A stretch of DNA of 64,000 bases from Planctomycetota bacterium (GCA_016872835.1 VGYX01000008.1:1-64000); one strand, 5' to 3'. Counted from the stretch's first letter, positions 44,751 through 54,256 are shown. A program made the numbers and translations. Notes: generated by a model from the letters alone, not told the origin.

Positions 44751-45645
44751 ACGCATCCCGCATCTGCCGCCACGCGAGGCCGAGGGCCACAAGGGCACGT
44801 TCGGTTCGGTGCTGGTGATCGGCGGACATGCGGCGAACCCGGTGATGCTGGGCGGGCCGGCGCTCGCGGCCCGTGCCGCGCTTCGTGCCGGCTGTGGTCT
44901 GTGCACGCTCGCGATGCCCGAACCCTTGCTTGCGCCGGCGTTGGGGGTGGCGTCGAGCGCCACCGGCTGCGCATTGCCGGTCGATGCCGAGGGTCACCTG
45001 CGCCCAAGCGCCGCCGCCGAGGTGCTTGATCCGTTGCTCGCCCGCGCAAGCGCGGTGGTGGTCGGGCCCGGCCTTGGCTCCGGCTTCGCCGTGCAGCAAC
45101 TCGTCGTGCGTCTGGTCGCGACGGTCGAGGTGCCCATGGTCGTGGACGCCGATGCGCTGAACGCGCTCGCCGCCACGCCCGACTTCACCGCGGACCTGCG
45201 CGCGCCGATCGTGATCACGCCCCATCCCGGCGAGTTCGCCCGACTCGCCGAGGCGCTTGGCCTGCATGCGGATCCGATCGAGCCGACGAAGCGCGAACAG
45301 GCCGCGGGCGCGTTGGCGGCGCGGCTGGGCTGCGTGGTGGTGCTGAAGGGATCGAACACCGTGGTGAGCGATGGCGTGCGCGCGTGGATCTGTGGCGCGG
45401 TGGAGCCGGCGCTCGCGACCGGCGGAAGTGGCGACGTGCTTTCGGGCGTGCTGGGTGGAATGGCCGCGCAATTCGTGCGCGCCGGCGCGCGTCGCGCGCT
45501 GCCGCTGTTCGAGACCGCATGTCTGGCGGTGCAGCTGCACGCCGACAGCGCAGCGCGATGGGCCGCGAAGCATGGGCACGCGGGCATGCTGGCCGAGGAG
45601 ATCGCCGACGGCATCCCCGACGCGATGGCCGCGCTGCGCACATGA
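44737..45645 (+). CDS. nnrD: ADP/ATP-dependent NAD(P)H-hydrate dehydratase
   Basis: A 302-residue ribokinase-fold protein matching the C-terminal half of YjeF/Nnr. GTFGSVLVIGGHAANPVMLGGPALAARAALR opens the fold; VVVGPGLGSG, ITPHPGEFARL and the active-site ATGGSGDVLSGVLGG are diagnostic. It repairs damaged NAD(P)HX. The epimerase half (NnrE) is not fused. The ATG at 44737 (not the TTG in the track) lies inside the end of the transglutaminase gene. Confidence 0.9.
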   Translation: MERVERIPHLPPREAEGHKGTFGSVLVIGGHAANPVMLGGPALAARAALRAGCGLCTLAMPEPLLAPALGVASSATGCALPVDAEGHLRPSAAAEVLDPLLARASAVVVGPGLGSGFAVQQLVVRLVATVEVPMVVDADALNALAATPDFTADLRAPIVITPHPGEFARLAEALGLHADPIEPTKREQAAGALAARLGCVVVLKGSNTVVSDGVRAWICGAVEPALATGGSGDVLSGVLGGMAAQFVRAGARRALPLFETACLAVQLHADSAARWAAKHGHAGMLAEEIADGIPDAMAALRT

Positions 45646-45663
45646 GCGGCGCGCGCGTGCGGC

Positions 45664-45669
45664 TAGACT
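45664..45669 (+). promoter_or_regulatory. -10 box (TAGACT) for the HD exoribonuclease gene, leaderless type
   Basis: Ends seven bases before the ATG at 45677; same hexamer as at the methyltransferase gene. No clear -35. Confidence 0.45.
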
Positions 45670-45676
45670 CGCGCGG

Positions 45677-46720
45677 ATGAACGCCACTCGAAACGAGGGT
45701 TCGGTCATGCCGCACATCGCCATCCGGGACTTCGTCGCCAACACCTACGTGAACGGCACCTACTCGCTCGTGAACCCGCAGATGGGCGTCACGCGCGCCG
45801 GCAAGCCCTTCTTCAAGGCGCTGATCCGCGACGCGACGGGCGAGGTGCCCGTGCGCGTGTGGACCTTCGACGAGGCGCAGATGCCCGAGGTGGCGCGCAC
45901 CGGCTTCGTGTTCGTGAGCGGCCAGACGCAGGCCTACAACGGTCAGCTGCAGCTGATCGCGGAGGCGATCCGTGGCGTCGACGTGGACCAGAAGGATCTG
46001 CAGCGGCTCCTGCCCGTCACCAAGGGCGACATCCGCTCCATGATGGACGAGGTCACCTCGCTCCTGCGCTCGATGGAGCACCCGGGCATGCTGGCGCTGG
46101 CCGAGCAGTACCTGGGCAGCGCCGCGCTGATGGATCGCTTCCGCCACGCGCCCGCAGCGGTGAGCGTGCATCACGCGTTCATCGGTGGGCTGCTGGAGCA
46201 CACGCTGCAGCTCATGCGCCTGGCGGATCGCACGCTGCCGCTCTATCCGGCGCTCAACCGCGATCTGGTGCTCATGGGTCTCTTCCTGCATGACCTTGGC
46301 AAGACGGCCGAGCTGGAGTGGGAGAAGGGCTTCAGCTACACCACCGACGGCAATCTGATCGGGCACGTCGTGCGCGGCGCGGTCTGGCTGAACGCGATGG
46401 CCGTGAAGGCCGCAACCGAGAAGGGCGCGGCGCTGCCGGCCGACGCGCTGCGCGTGCTCATGCACATGGTGATCAGTCACCACGGCGAGCTGGAGCACGG
46501 CGCCGCGAAGGTGCCGAGCACGCCCGAGGCGATGTTCGTCGCGATGCTCGACAACCTGGACGCGAAGGTGGCCACGTCGCTGGTGGCCGCCGCGCGCGAG
46601 AAGGGTGACAGTCATCAGCCCGGCCACGAGTTCAGCGACAGGGTCTGGGCGCTCGACGTGCGCGTCTATCGCCCCGATCCACTGGCACCCGGCGCCGTGG
46701 CCGCGCCGCCGCAGGCCTGA
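45677..46720 (+). CDS. YhaM-like 3'-5' exoribonuclease (OB fold plus HD domain)
   Basis: A 347-residue protein. An OB-like nucleic-acid-binding domain (about 20-95, VNGTYSLVNPQMGVTRAGKPFFKALIRD) precedes an HD phosphohydrolase domain with metal motifs VHHAFIGGLLEHTLQL, GLFLHDLGK and ISHHGELEHG. This is the YhaM/CBF1 layout, which degrades short RNA or DNA from the 3' end. Two starts are possible: 45677, after a leaderless-type -10 box, or 45707 (MPHIAIRD), after GAGGG. I choose the first. The stop abuts the convergent gene; both stops sit inside the palindrome GCCTGATCAGGC. Confidence 0.82.
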   Translation: MNATRNEGSVMPHIAIRDFVANTYVNGTYSLVNPQMGVTRAGKPFFKALIRDATGEVPVRVWTFDEAQMPEVARTGFVFVSGQTQAYNGQLQLIAEAIRGVDVDQKDLQRLLPVTKGDIRSMMDEVTSLLRSMEHPGMLALAEQYLGSAALMDRFRHAPAAVSVHHAFIGGLLEHTLQLMRLADRTLPLYPALNRDLVLMGLFLHDLGKTAELEWEKGFSYTTDGNLIGHVVRGAVWLNAMAVKAATEKGAALPADALRVLMHMVISHHGELEHGAAKVPSTPEAMFVAMLDNLDAKVATSLVAAAREKGDSHQPGHEFSDRVWALDVRVYRPDPLAPGAVAAPPQA

Positions 46721-48058
46721 TCAGGCGTTCGCACGCGCCTCAAGCGCGTCCCGCAGGGCCGTCACGCGCAGCGGATCCAGCAGCGCGAAGCACCAGGTGC
46801 GCCGAACCGCAAGTTCCCGCGCCAGACGCGCCGCGCCAGCCGCCTCCTCGGCGCCCCGCAGGGCGTCGAGTTCACCGCTTCGGCGAAGCCGGCCGGCGTT
46901 GCGTTCGTTCACCAGTTCGCGGAAGGCCGCGCGTCGCCGCGGATCACGCGGCGGGATGGAGGCGATGAACTCGATCGCACGTCGCCGGGTGGCGCTAGGA
47001 CCCGTTCCGCCCGATTCAAGCAGGTCCGGATCGCACCAGGCGCGACGCCAGGGCATCGCGGCCCTCGTGGGCTCCTGCGGCATGGGCAGCTCCATGCGAA
47101 GCGAGGCGCTCACGACATCGTGTGGCGGTGGACTCCAGCCCAGCCAGTCACGAATCCAGCGATCCGTCGCCTGCTCGTAGACGCCGCCTCCAAGCCCATG
47201 GGTGAAGCGGTCCGCCAGCGCCGTGCGCGCGATCGCGCTCATCAGGAACGCTCGAGGCAACACCGACTCGCCACGCGAAAGCGCATCACCGAGCGCCCGT
47301 GCGCTCGCGCGGAGTCGCACACCATCGGGGCCCAGCAGCCATACCGGCAGTTCGGAATCCGCTCCGCGCACGTGCAGGGCCCGCGCCGCGCGCGGTGCGT
47401 GACGCAGTGCGGCGTTGAAGTGACGGGCGCAGCGCTCGGGGTCCTCCAGCATGCGCTCGAGCAGGCGTCGCGCGAGCGTGGTGTGCATCATGTCACTCGC
47501 ACGCACAAGCGCCGGTCGCTTCAGCCACGTGCCGGCGAGATCCAGCATCGCGAGGGCGCCCTGCATCGCCGCGCTGCTGGCGGTGCCGTGCTCCTGCAGC
47601 GCGTCATGGACCGACTGCACGCTTGCCGAGACGCGCGGTTCGACGCCTTCGCCGGGCTCGACGGGCCGCGGCCGGCACGCCGTGCATGCGACGGCCGCTC
47701 TGGACTCCGCCGACGCCGCGAATCGGTGACCTCGCACGCCCCACCAGCCATCCGTGCGTTGGAACGGCCACTCCAACGGCATGCCGTCGAAGCCGTCCTG
47801 ATCCACGACCACATGCACCGCCAGCGCATGCTCCCGGTGGGCGATCGCCTGCACCCACAGCGATTTTGCCAGGATTCCCGCATGCCAGCACTCGCTCTGA
47901 TGACCTGTGGCGAACACGGCCCCGGTCGGAAGCCCGAGCGTCGCGCGCGCCTCGTCACGCCACGCCGACAGGGGCCTGCCCTCGATGGACTGCAGCGCTG
48001 GCGCAAGCGTCTCGCCGCCGTGCACCACGATCTCCACGCCCTCGCTGAGCCGGGTCAT
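46721..48058 (-). CDS. BshC-like protein of unknown function
   Basis: A 445-residue protein. FATGHQSECWHAGILAKSLWVQAIA resembles the TGQQ-type segment of bacillithiol BshC, and VHVVVDQDGFDG stands where BshC has its SEDHD-like acidic motif. The rest is Arg-rich and helical with MHTTLARRLLERML. The catalytic assignment is unsure, and no bshA/bshB is nearby. The start at 48058 overlaps the upstream GT2 stop as ATGA; the track ORF is 73 codons too long. Confidence 0.5.
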   Translation of the reverse strand: MTRLSEGVEIVVHGGETLAPALQSIEGRPLSAWRDEARATLGLPTGAVFATGHQSECWHAGILAKSLWVQAIAHREHALAVHVVVDQDGFDGMPLEWPFQRTDGWWGVRGHRFAASAESRAAVACTACRPRPVEPGEGVEPRVSASVQSVHDALQEHGTASSAAMQGALAMLDLAGTWLKRPALVRASDMMHTTLARRLLERMLEDPERCARHFNAALRHAPRAARALHVRGADSELPVWLLGPDGVRLRASARALGDALSRGESVLPRAFLMSAIARTALADRFTHGLGGGVYEQATDRWIRDWLGWSPPPHDVVSASLRMELPMPQEPTRAAMPWRRAWCDPDLLESGGTGPSATRRRAIEFIASIPPRDPRRRAAFRELVNERNAGRLRRSGELDALRGAEEAAGAARLARELAVRRTWCFALLDPLRVTALRDALEARANA

Positions 48059-48825
48059 CCGCCCAGACACCCGCCCGAAGCGGGCAGGTCTTGAGAGGCC
48101 TTGCTGGAGAGTCGATGTCGGAATCGCGTGATCTCTTCGTGCATGGTGCGGCGGTACAACGCGAGGCGCACCTGCGGGTCGTCGAGTCCGCCGCCAAAGG
48201 AGCGTCCAAGATCCTTGTAGATGCGCCGTACCGGAATCTCTCGAATACGCAATCCGGCCGCCGCGGCCTGCACCCAAAACTGCAGTGGGAAGTCGTAGCC
48301 GTCGACTGAAAGTCCCATGCGCCGCGTGGCGGCCGTGCGATAGGCCTTGAAGCCGCAGAAGGCGTCGGTCAGGTCCAGATCCAGGCGAGCGTTCAGCTCC
48401 TGCGTGATCTGCAGGTTCACCTGACGGCGCGCCGCGGGTGCCGCGTCATCCTGCGCATGTTCGCACAGGTAGCGACTGCCGCTGATCACGTCCGCGCCGC
48501 CCGCCTCGATCGCGCGCACGAAGTCGGGAATCTGCGTGGGCTCATGCTGCTCGTCGCAGTCCATGGTGACCACCCATGCGTAGCCATTGCGATCGGCCAG
48601 ACGCAACATCTCCTGCATGGCACGACCGTAGCCGCGGTTCTCCGCGTGGCGCACCACGTTCACGCGGTGTCGAGCCAGGATGTCCGGAGTGGCGTCCGTG
48701 CTGCCGTCGTCGATCACCAGCACGTCGCGTGCATAGGGGCGGACGCGGTCAAGCACCATCTCCAACGTCGCTGCCTCGTTGAACACCGGAATGGCAAGCA
48801 GAATGGAGGAGCGGTCGATGGGCAT
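48055..48825 (-). CDS. Glycosyltransferase family 2 (dolichyl-phosphate-mannose synthase-like)
   Basis: A 256-residue GT-A enzyme: ILLAIPVFNEAATLEMVLDRV, VLVIDDGSTDATPDI, WVVTMDCDEQHEP (the DxD metal motif), FCGFKAYR and a final cationic region. No C-terminal membrane helix is visible. It transfers sugar to a lipid or envelope acceptor. The start at 48825 (MPIDRSSILLAIPVF) is chosen because the track ORF continues into the opposite-strand region. Coupled to the BshC-like gene. Confidence 0.85.
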   Translation of the reverse strand: MPIDRSSILLAIPVFNEAATLEMVLDRVRPYARDVLVIDDGSTDATPDILARHRVNVVRHAENRGYGRAMQEMLRLADRNGYAWVVTMDCDEQHEPTQIPDFVRAIEAGGADVISGSRYLCEHAQDDAAPAARRQVNLQITQELNARLDLDLTDAFCGFKAYRTAATRRMGLSVDGYDFPLQFWVQAAAAGLRIREIPVRRIYKDLGRSFGGGLDDPQVRLALYRRTMHEEITRFRHRLSSKASQDLPASGGCLGG

Positions 48826-48886
48826 GGGCGCGAGGGTGTTCGTCCCGCCCGTGCTTGGGATTCGTCGAAACGGAGGAGGACCCGAA

Positions 48887-50485
48887 CTACGGTTCAAGGC
48901 CCACGGCCCTCCAGCGCCGCTCGATTTCCGCCGGTGTGCTGGGGTCCATGCAGGATCCGTCGGCCTCCTGCCGACGCAGCAGGCGGCCCTCGCCGTCGAA
49001 CCATTCCAGACTGGCGGGGGTGTCGGGCGTGTTCTGGACCTCCAGTTTCCACGCGCCGGGGGTGGTGTTTTCGCGTGACCACCGCACCAGACGCTGGCAG
49101 AGTCGTCCGCTGCCCGGATCGAGCGCGTAGAAGACCATGCTGGCTGGCGCACTGCCGTCCTTCGGCAGCATCGCGCCCAGAGCGAGCGCGACCGCCTGCG
49201 GCAGATACCCGACGGGAGGCCGCGGCCAGATCGCAGGCTCCTCCATGCCAGCGCCAAGATCGCTCGCCACCATCAGCACGGGAGGTTGCTGACCGTCGCT
49301 GCGCGGGAGCAGTCCGACCTGTTCGAAGCGGCTCTTGGGACCCGCGCCCTTCTGCTCGCTGCGGACGGTCCACGCCTCGCTGCCCAGATCCCACGCGATC
49401 CAGTAGTTGGCGCGGGTTTCCACGCGATCGGTGCCGTCGGTGGCGGTGGTGCGCGCGATCAGCGAGATGAGCAGCCCCTCCTCACGCTCGCTTGGCTTGT
49501 CAAGCACGGATGGCCCGGTGCGGCCTGCGCTCGATCGGGGTGCCCGCTTCATGAGCACCTCGACCCATCCGAGTTCCTCAGGTTCGCCGTCAGGTCCCGG
49601 CCTCCACAGCCGGCGCACACGTGAAACGCCATCCGCAAGTGCCTGCAATCGCTCCTTCGAAAGGCCCTTGAGAAAGTCCTGTCCGCGCGTGATCGCGGCC
49701 TCGCGCTCCAGTTGGATCGCGCGCGGATCCACCACCTGAAGCGTTTCAAAGCTTCGTTGCAGCATCGCCTCGGCTTCCGCGAAACGATCCGGCGTCATGC
49801 TGGTCGCGATGCTCACGAACACGCCGTCGCCCGTGCGCACCACCACCAAACCGGCCACGCGCGACGCGCCGCCCGTGGTGAGCGTTGCCCACACGGAACG
49901 CGCGTCGCATCCGGAAACCTTCCAATTGCGTTCGGAAAGCACCTTTACCTCGGTGTTCCCGAGCGTCAGTGCCGCAAGACCCGCCCTCACCTGCGCCGCA
50001 CAGTCGGTCTCGGCGTCAGGGCCCCACACTTGCTCGACGCGCAGCCGCCACTCGGGGCCACCGGCGGGGGAGAGCACCTGCCATGCGGGGAACTCTTCAT
50101 TGCTGAGTCGGGTGACATCGCTGTCCTTTGGAAGCCGGATCGACGCGCCGATTGCGGCAAACGCAGTGGGCTCCGCCTCCAGTTCCTCTGCATGCGGCGG
50201 GGCGGGTGCTGGTGCGGCAGGGGCGGGGCGTGGATCGGCTGGGGGAGCGGGGACCGGGGCGGATGGCTTGGTCTCCCCGGGTCGAGGGGTTGCCTGAGGG
50301 CGCCGAGGTGCTGCGGGAGGCGAGGGCGGATTCTGTTCGAATTCTGATTCAAATCCAACGCGGCAGTTATTATAGGACTCATTTACTGCCGCGGATGCCT
50401 GCCCCGACCACGCAAGAGCCTGCGCAGAAACAACGAATGTTGCCGTCAGCACGCGCCAGGCCGTGGGTTGGAATCCAATCCGCAT
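48887..50485 (-). CDS. Exported protein with Pro/Ala-rich linker, function unknown
   Basis: A 532-residue protein with a signal peptide ([22 protein letters not shown]), then a low-complexity Pro/Ala region (about residues 50-100, [20 protein letters not shown]). The soluble domain contains [25 protein letters not shown] recognise no family. The 1029-residue track ORF is antisense to the start of rplC/rpsJ and not real beyond 50485. A TATTGT hexamer lies eight bases before the ATG. Confidence 0.6.
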   Translation of the reverse strand: MRIGFQPTAWRVLTATFVVSAQALAWSGQASAAVNESYNNCRVGFESEFEQNPPSPPAAPRRPQATPRPGETKPSAPVPAPPADPRPAPAAPAPAPPHAEELEAEPTAFAAIGASIRLPKDSDVTRLSNEEFPAWQVLSPAGGPEWRLRVEQVWGPDAETDCAAQVRAGLAALTLGNTEVKVLSERNWKVSGCDARSVWATLTTGGASRVAGLVVVRTGDGVFVSIATSMTPDRFAEAEAMLQRSFETLQVVDPRAIQLEREAAITRGQDFLKGLSKERLQALADGVSRVRRLWRPGPDGEPEELGWVEVLMKRAPRSSAGRTGPSVLDKPSEREEGLLISLIARTTATDGTDRVETRANYWIAWDLGSEAWTVRSEQKGAGPKSRFEQVGLLPRSDGQQPPVLMVASDLGAGMEEPAIWPRPPVGYLPQAVALALGAMLPKDGSAPASMVFYALDPGSGRLCQRLVRWSRENTTPGAWKLEVQNTPDTPASLEWFDGEGRLLRRQEADGSCMDPSTPAEIERRWRAVGLEP

Positions 50486-50493
50486 GGCGTTCC

Positions 50494-50499
50494 ACAATA
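50494..50499 (-). promoter_or_regulatory. -10 box (TATTGT) for the exported-protein gene
   Basis: Ends eight bases before the ATG at 50485. It faces away from the rpsJ promoter. Confidence 0.4.
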
Positions 50500-50515
50500 C
50501 CGAGTCGCAGGCATC

Positions 50516-50543
50516 TTGACGGCGGCCCAAATTTCTGTAGCCT
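50516..50543 (+). promoter_or_regulatory. Promoter of the S10 operon (TTGACG-N16-TAGCCT)
   Basis: TTGACG (50516-50521) and TAGCCT (50538-50543) are 16 bases apart, giving a leader of about 80 bases to rpsJ. No S10-type hairpin was recognised in that leader. Confidence 0.65.
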
Positions 50544-50629
50544 TGTTCGTTCGCGCCATTTCTGGCCCAGCGGCACGGTGCCGCTCGGTCCAAGGGCGTT
50601 GTTCGCGAGTGCAAAGAGGCAGGAACGCC

Positions 50630-50938
50630 ATGACAGGCGGCAAGATTCGAATCCGCATGGAGGCCTACGACCATCAGGCTCTCGACGCGTCCGCGCGCGA
50701 GATCGTCGATCACGCCAAGCGCACCGGCGCCCGCGTGGCTGGTCCCGTTCCTCTGCCCACCCGTCGCGAGATCTACACCGTCAACCGCTCGCCCTTCATC
50801 GACAAGAAGAGCCGCGAGCAGTTCGAGATCCGCACGCACAAGCGAATCATCGACATCACCGAAGTCAACCCGCGCACCGTCGATGCGCTGAACCGTCTTG
50901 TGGTCCCCGCCGGCGTGTTCATCAAGATCAAGGCCTGA
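50630..50938 (+). CDS. rpsJ: 30S ribosomal protein S10
   Basis: 102 residues, full length. [22 protein letters not shown] and the conserved [30 protein letters not shown] loop are intact. First gene of the S10 operon; it also links to transcription through NusB/NusE in other bacteria. The start at 50630 follows AGGA; the track ORF includes 54 spurious codons. No str-operon genes (rpsL, rpsG, fusA, tuf) precede it here. Confidence 0.97.
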   Translation: MTGGKIRIRMEAYDHQALDASAREIVDHAKRTGARVAGPVPLPTRREIYTVNRSPFIDKKSREQFEIRTHKRIIDITEVNPRTVDALNRLVVPAGVFIKIKA

Positions 50939-50950
50939 TCCGAAGGAAGC

Positions 50951-51646
50951 ATGACCATGCCCGCCGCAGCGATCCTTGGCAAGAAGATCGGTATGACCCG
51001 CTGGTTCATGGAGGATGGCACCAACATCCCCGTGACCGTGATCGAGGCAGGTCCCTGCGTCGTCACGCAGGTCAAGACCACCGCGACCGACGGCTACGCC
51101 GCCGTGCAGCTGGCCTTCGATGACGCGAAGGCCCGCACCAGCACGCAGCCGGTGATCGGCCACGACGCGAAGGCCGGCAGCGCGCCGAAGCGCGTGCACC
51201 GCGAGCTTCGTCTCGAGAACGACAAGGACGCCGAGGGCTTCACCCTGGGCCAGGCCGTGACCGTGAGCGCCCTCGACGGCATCAAGTTCGTCGACGTCAC
51301 TGGTCAGAGCAAAGGCAAGGGCTTCCAGGGCACCATGGTGCGCTGGAACTTCAAGGGCATGTGCGCCAGCCACGGCACCGAGCGCAAGCACCGTTCGCCC
51401 GGTTCGATCGGCGGTGGTGGCACCGACCGTGGCGTCGGCCCCAAGCTGAAGAAGGGCAAGAAGATGTCCGGTCACATGGGCGACGAGCGGGTCACCGTTC
51501 GCTCGCTCGACGTGGTCAGCATCGACACCGACAAGAATCTGCTGGTCGTGAAGGGGGCTGTCCCCGGCGCCAGCGACGGCTATCTGTTCATCAAGACGCC
51601 CACGCGTCTCTACAAGCGAAAGGCACGCACCCAGGCCGGCAAGTGA
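50951..51646 (+). CDS. rplC: 50S ribosomal protein L3
   Basis: 231 residues. ILGKKIGMTRWFMEDGTNIPVTVIEAGP at the N-terminus and the central GKGFQGTMVRWNFKG...HGTERKHRSPGSIGG loop, which reaches the peptidyl transferase centre, are typical. An alternative ATG (51 bases or fewer inside) is unlikely. It is followed by an unusually long 142-base gap. Confidence 0.96.
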   Translation: MTMPAAAILGKKIGMTRWFMEDGTNIPVTVIEAGPCVVTQVKTTATDGYAAVQLAFDDAKARTSTQPVIGHDAKAGSAPKRVHRELRLENDKDAEGFTLGQAVTVSALDGIKFVDVTGQSKGKGFQGTMVRWNFKGMCASHGTERKHRSPGSIGGGGTDRGVGPKLKKGKKMSGHMGDERVTVRSLDVVSIDTDKNLLVVKGAVPGASDGYLFIKTPTRLYKRKARTQAGK

Positions 51647-51655
51647 CCTGGATGG

Positions 51656-51773
51656 CTGGGCAGGCCCTTCGGGAACCGCCCAGTCGAAACAAGCAAGACC
51701 CCTGACCGAGTCGATCCCTGCCGCCGCCCCATCGTGACGGGCGCCGGAGGGTAGGCGAGACGGCCGCAAGGCC
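51656..51773 (+). promoter_or_regulatory. Structured rplC-rplD spacer, candidate ribosomal-protein regulatory RNA
   Basis: Three hairpins sit in the 142-base spacer. (1) 51656-51683: CTGGGC/GCCCAG, GG/CC and CC/GG around a UUCG loop. (2) 51721-51747: CCGcCGCCC / GGGCGcCGG with one C-C mismatch. (3) 51762-51773: GGCC-GCAA-GGCC, a GNRA loop close to the rplD ATG. All other gaps in the ribosomal cluster up to rpsK are below about 40 bases. Function is not shown. Confidence 0.45.
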
Positions 51774-51788
51774 AAAGGTGAATGACCA

Positions 51789-52442
51789 ATGATTGAACTT
51801 CCAATCCTTGATGTGCACGGCAAGAAGGTTGACGTGCTGAAGATCGATGAGGGCGCGCTCGGCGGCGAAGTCCGCCACGCCCTCCTGAAGCAGGCGTACG
51901 TGATCACCCATGGCAACCAGCGCCAGGGTTCCGCCCGCACGAAGGGCCGCGGCTCCGTCCACGGCTCGACCCGCAAGCTCTACAAGCAGAAGGGCACCGG
52001 CAACAGCCGCGTCGGCAACGCCCGTGTGAACAGCCGCAAGGGCGGTGGCGTGACCTTCGAGAAGACCCGCACCCGCGAGGACTTCCGCACCAGCCTGACC
52101 CGCAAGATGCGCCAGCTCGCCAACCGCAACGCGCTGCTCGCGAAGCTCGTGGACGGCGAGGTGAAGTGCTTCGCCGAGCTGAGCTTCAAGGAGCCCAAGA
52201 CCAAGGCGTTCGCCGACGTGCTGAAGGCCGGCGGCGTGGACCGCAGCTGTCTGGTGGCGCTGAATGGCGCCAACGAGAACGCGCGCCTCTCGGCCCGCAA
52301 CCTGGACAACGTGACCGTGACCCGCATCGAGCAGCTGAACGCGTTCGACCTGCTGAACCACCGCTATGTGGTGGTGGACAAGGCGAGCCTGCAGGCGTTC
52401 ATCGACGGCTCGGCCCTCACGGCCGGGAAGGAGGCCGCCTAA
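51789..52442 (+). CDS. rplD: 50S ribosomal protein L4
   Basis: 217 residues; RQGSARTKGRGSVHGSTRKLYKQKGTGNSRVGNARVNSRKGGG is the conserved extended loop. In proteobacteria L4 represses the S10 operon by binding its leader; here the structured spacer directly in front of rplD is a candidate site. It overlaps rplW by one base (TAATG). Confidence 0.96.
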   Translation: MIELPILDVHGKKVDVLKIDEGALGGEVRHALLKQAYVITHGNQRQGSARTKGRGSVHGSTRKLYKQKGTGNSRVGNARVNSRKGGGVTFEKTRTREDFRTSLTRKMRQLANRNALLAKLVDGEVKCFAELSFKEPKTKAFADVLKAGGVDRSCLVALNGANENARLSARNLDNVTVTRIEQLNAFDLLNHRYVVVDKASLQAFIDGSALTAGKEAA

Positions 52443-52720
52443 TGCATCCGACGCACATCATCCGCCGGCCCATCGTGACCGAGAAGGCCAGCTTCGGCAC
52501 CGGCCACGGCAACCGCTACACCTTCGAGGTGGCGGGCACCGCTCGCAAGGACCAGATCAAGGCCGCCGTGCAGCAGCTCTACAAGGTGCGCGTGCTCGGC
52601 GTGGCCACACAGAACCACAAGGCGCGCGCGCGTCAGTACAAGTACGGCCTCGTGGCCGGCGCGATCACCAAGCGCGCCATCGTGAAGGTGCACCCCGAGG
52701 ACAAGATCGAGCTCTTCTGA
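52442..52720 (+). CDS. rplW: 50S ribosomal protein L23
   Basis: 92 residues, usual size. IIRRPIVTEKASF and the YTFEVAGTARKDQIKAAVQQLYKVRV block identify it. Docks at the exit tunnel near L29. The start at 52442 is set by the TAATG overlap. Confidence 0.96.
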   Translation: MHPTHIIRRPIVTEKASFGTGHGNRYTFEVAGTARKDQIKAAVQQLYKVRVLGVATQNHKARARQYKYGLVAGAITKRAIVKVHPEDKIELF

Positions 52721-52734
52721 GCTGAGGCATTCCC

Positions 52735-53589
52735 ATGGCGATCCGCATCTACAAGAAGACCACCAACGGCCGTCGCAACGCGAGCGTGAACATGCACGTC
52801 GAGGTGACGCGCTCGAAGCCCGAGAAGAGCCTGTGCCGTCCGCTGCCGAAGACCGGCGGCCGCAACTGCCAGGGCAAGCTCACCGTGATCCAGCAGGGCG
52901 GCGGACACAAGCGCCGCTACCGCATGGTCGATTTCAAGCGCCGCAAGGACGACGTCGTGGCCACGGTGGTGTCGGTCGAGTACGACCCCAACCGCACCTG
53001 CCACATCGCCCTCGTGGAGTACGCCGACGGCGAGAAGCGCTACATCCTCTGCCCGAAGGGCCTGAAGGTCGGCGCGAAGATCGTGAGCAGCCAGAATGCG
53101 GTCGAGCCCGACGCGGGCAACTGCATGCCTCTCAAGCACATCCCCACGGGTCTCGACGTGCACTGCATTGAGATGACTCCCGGCAAGGGCGGCGCCCTGT
53201 GCCGCGCCGCGGGCATGGCCGCTCGACTCACCAACAAGGAGGGCCGCATGGCCACCCTCGTGCTGCCGAGCGGCGAGATCCGCCAGGTGCTGCTCGAGTG
53301 CCGCGCCACCGTCGGTGCGGTCGGCAACGCCGACAACGGAAACATCATGCTTGGCAAGGCCGGCCGTGCGCGCTGGCTCGGCCGTCGTCCCCGCACCCGC
53401 GGCGTCGCGATGAGCCACCATCAGCATCCGCACGGTGGCGGTGAAGGTCGCTCGAAGGGCGGCCAGGAGCCGTCCAATGCCAGCGGCACCCAGTCGAAGG
53501 GCGGTCGTACCCGCCGCTTCGGCCTGTCCAGTGACCACATGATCATCCGTCGGCGCTATAGCCGCCGCTACGGTCAGCTGAAGCTCTGA
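52735..53589 (+). CDS. rplB: 50S ribosomal protein L2
   Basis: 284 residues. [22 protein letters not shown] and the C-terminal [19 protein letters not shown] loop, whose His is important for peptidyl transfer, are present. The loop reads [11 protein letters not shown] rather than MNPVDHPHGGG, a divergent form around the key His. Confidence 0.96.
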   Translation: MAIRIYKKTTNGRRNASVNMHVEVTRSKPEKSLCRPLPKTGGRNCQGKLTVIQQGGGHKRRYRMVDFKRRKDDVVATVVSVEYDPNRTCHIALVEYADGEKRYILCPKGLKVGAKIVSSQNAVEPDAGNCMPLKHIPTGLDVHCIEMTPGKGGALCRAAGMAARLTNKEGRMATLVLPSGEIRQVLLECRATVGAVGNADNGNIMLGKAGRARWLGRRPRTRGVAMSHHQHPHGGGEGRSKGGQEPSNASGTQSKGGRTRRFGLSSDHMIIRRRYSRRYGQLKL

Positions 53590-53605
53590 TTTCCAGGAGA
53601 CACCC

Positions 53606-53902
53606 ATGAGCCGATCCAGCAAGAAGGGCCCCTTCGTCGACGAGCGCCTCTACCGCAAGGTGGAGAAGATGCAGTCCGGCGGCCGCCGTGCGCCGCTGAA
53701 GACCTGGCGCCGCGCCTGCACCATCGTTCCCGAGTTCGTCGGCATCACCTTCCAGGTGCACAACGGCAAGGGCTTCCACGACGTCTTCGTCACCGAGGAC
53801 ATGGTGGGCCACAAGCTCGGCGAGTTCGCCATCACGCGCCATTTCAAGGGTCACACGAACAAGAAGGAAGGCATCGACGGCGGCGACAAGGACGCCGGCT
53901 GA
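53606..53902 (+). CDS. rpsS: 30S ribosomal protein S19
   Basis: 98 residues; [22 protein letters not shown] and [26 protein letters not shown] are characteristic. A short acidic tail (IDGGDKDAG) extends past the normal end. AGGAG lies upstream. Confidence 0.96.
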   Translation: MSRSSKKGPFVDERLYRKVEKMQSGGRRAPLKTWRRACTIVPEFVGITFQVHNGKGFHDVFVTEDMVGHKLGEFAITRHFKGHTNKKEGIDGGDKDAG

Positions 53903-53916
53903 TCTGGAGCACACCC

Positions 53917-54246
53917 ATGGCCTACACCTCAACACATCGTTTCGCGCGCATCGCGCCCCGCAAGGCGCGCCTCGTGGCCGACCTGATCCGCGGCAAGAGC
54001 GTGGACCAGGCGCTGACCGAACTCGAGTTCACCAAGAAGCGTGGCGCGTACTTCCTGCGCTACGTGCTTCGCAGCGCCATCGCGCAGGCCGAACAGGCCA
54101 ACGTCGATCCAGGCCGCCTCTACGTGAGCGAGAGCCGCGTCGACGAAGCCCCCACCATCAAGCGGTTCCAGCCCAAGGACCGCGGTCGTTCGCACCCCAT
54201 TCTCAAGCGCAACAGTCACCTGATTGTTGGCGTGGACGTCCGCTGA
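53917..54246 (+). CDS. rplV: 50S ribosomal protein L22
   Basis: 109 residues. RFARIAPRKARLVADLIRGKSVDQAL is the family signature; the beta-hairpin that lines the tunnel ends in the conserved KRFQPKDRGRSHPILKRNSHL. Confidence 0.96.
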   Translation: MAYTSTHRFARIAPRKARLVADLIRGKSVDQALTELEFTKKRGAYFLRYVLRSAIAQAEQANVDPGRLYVSESRVDEAPTIKRFQPKDRGRSHPILKRNSHLIVGVDVR

Positions 54247-54256
54247 GGAGCACACC

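Noticed and set aside
48887-51976. 1029-residue minus ORF
   Set aside because: The part above 50485 is antisense to rpsJ/rplC; the real gene begins at the signal peptide at 50485.
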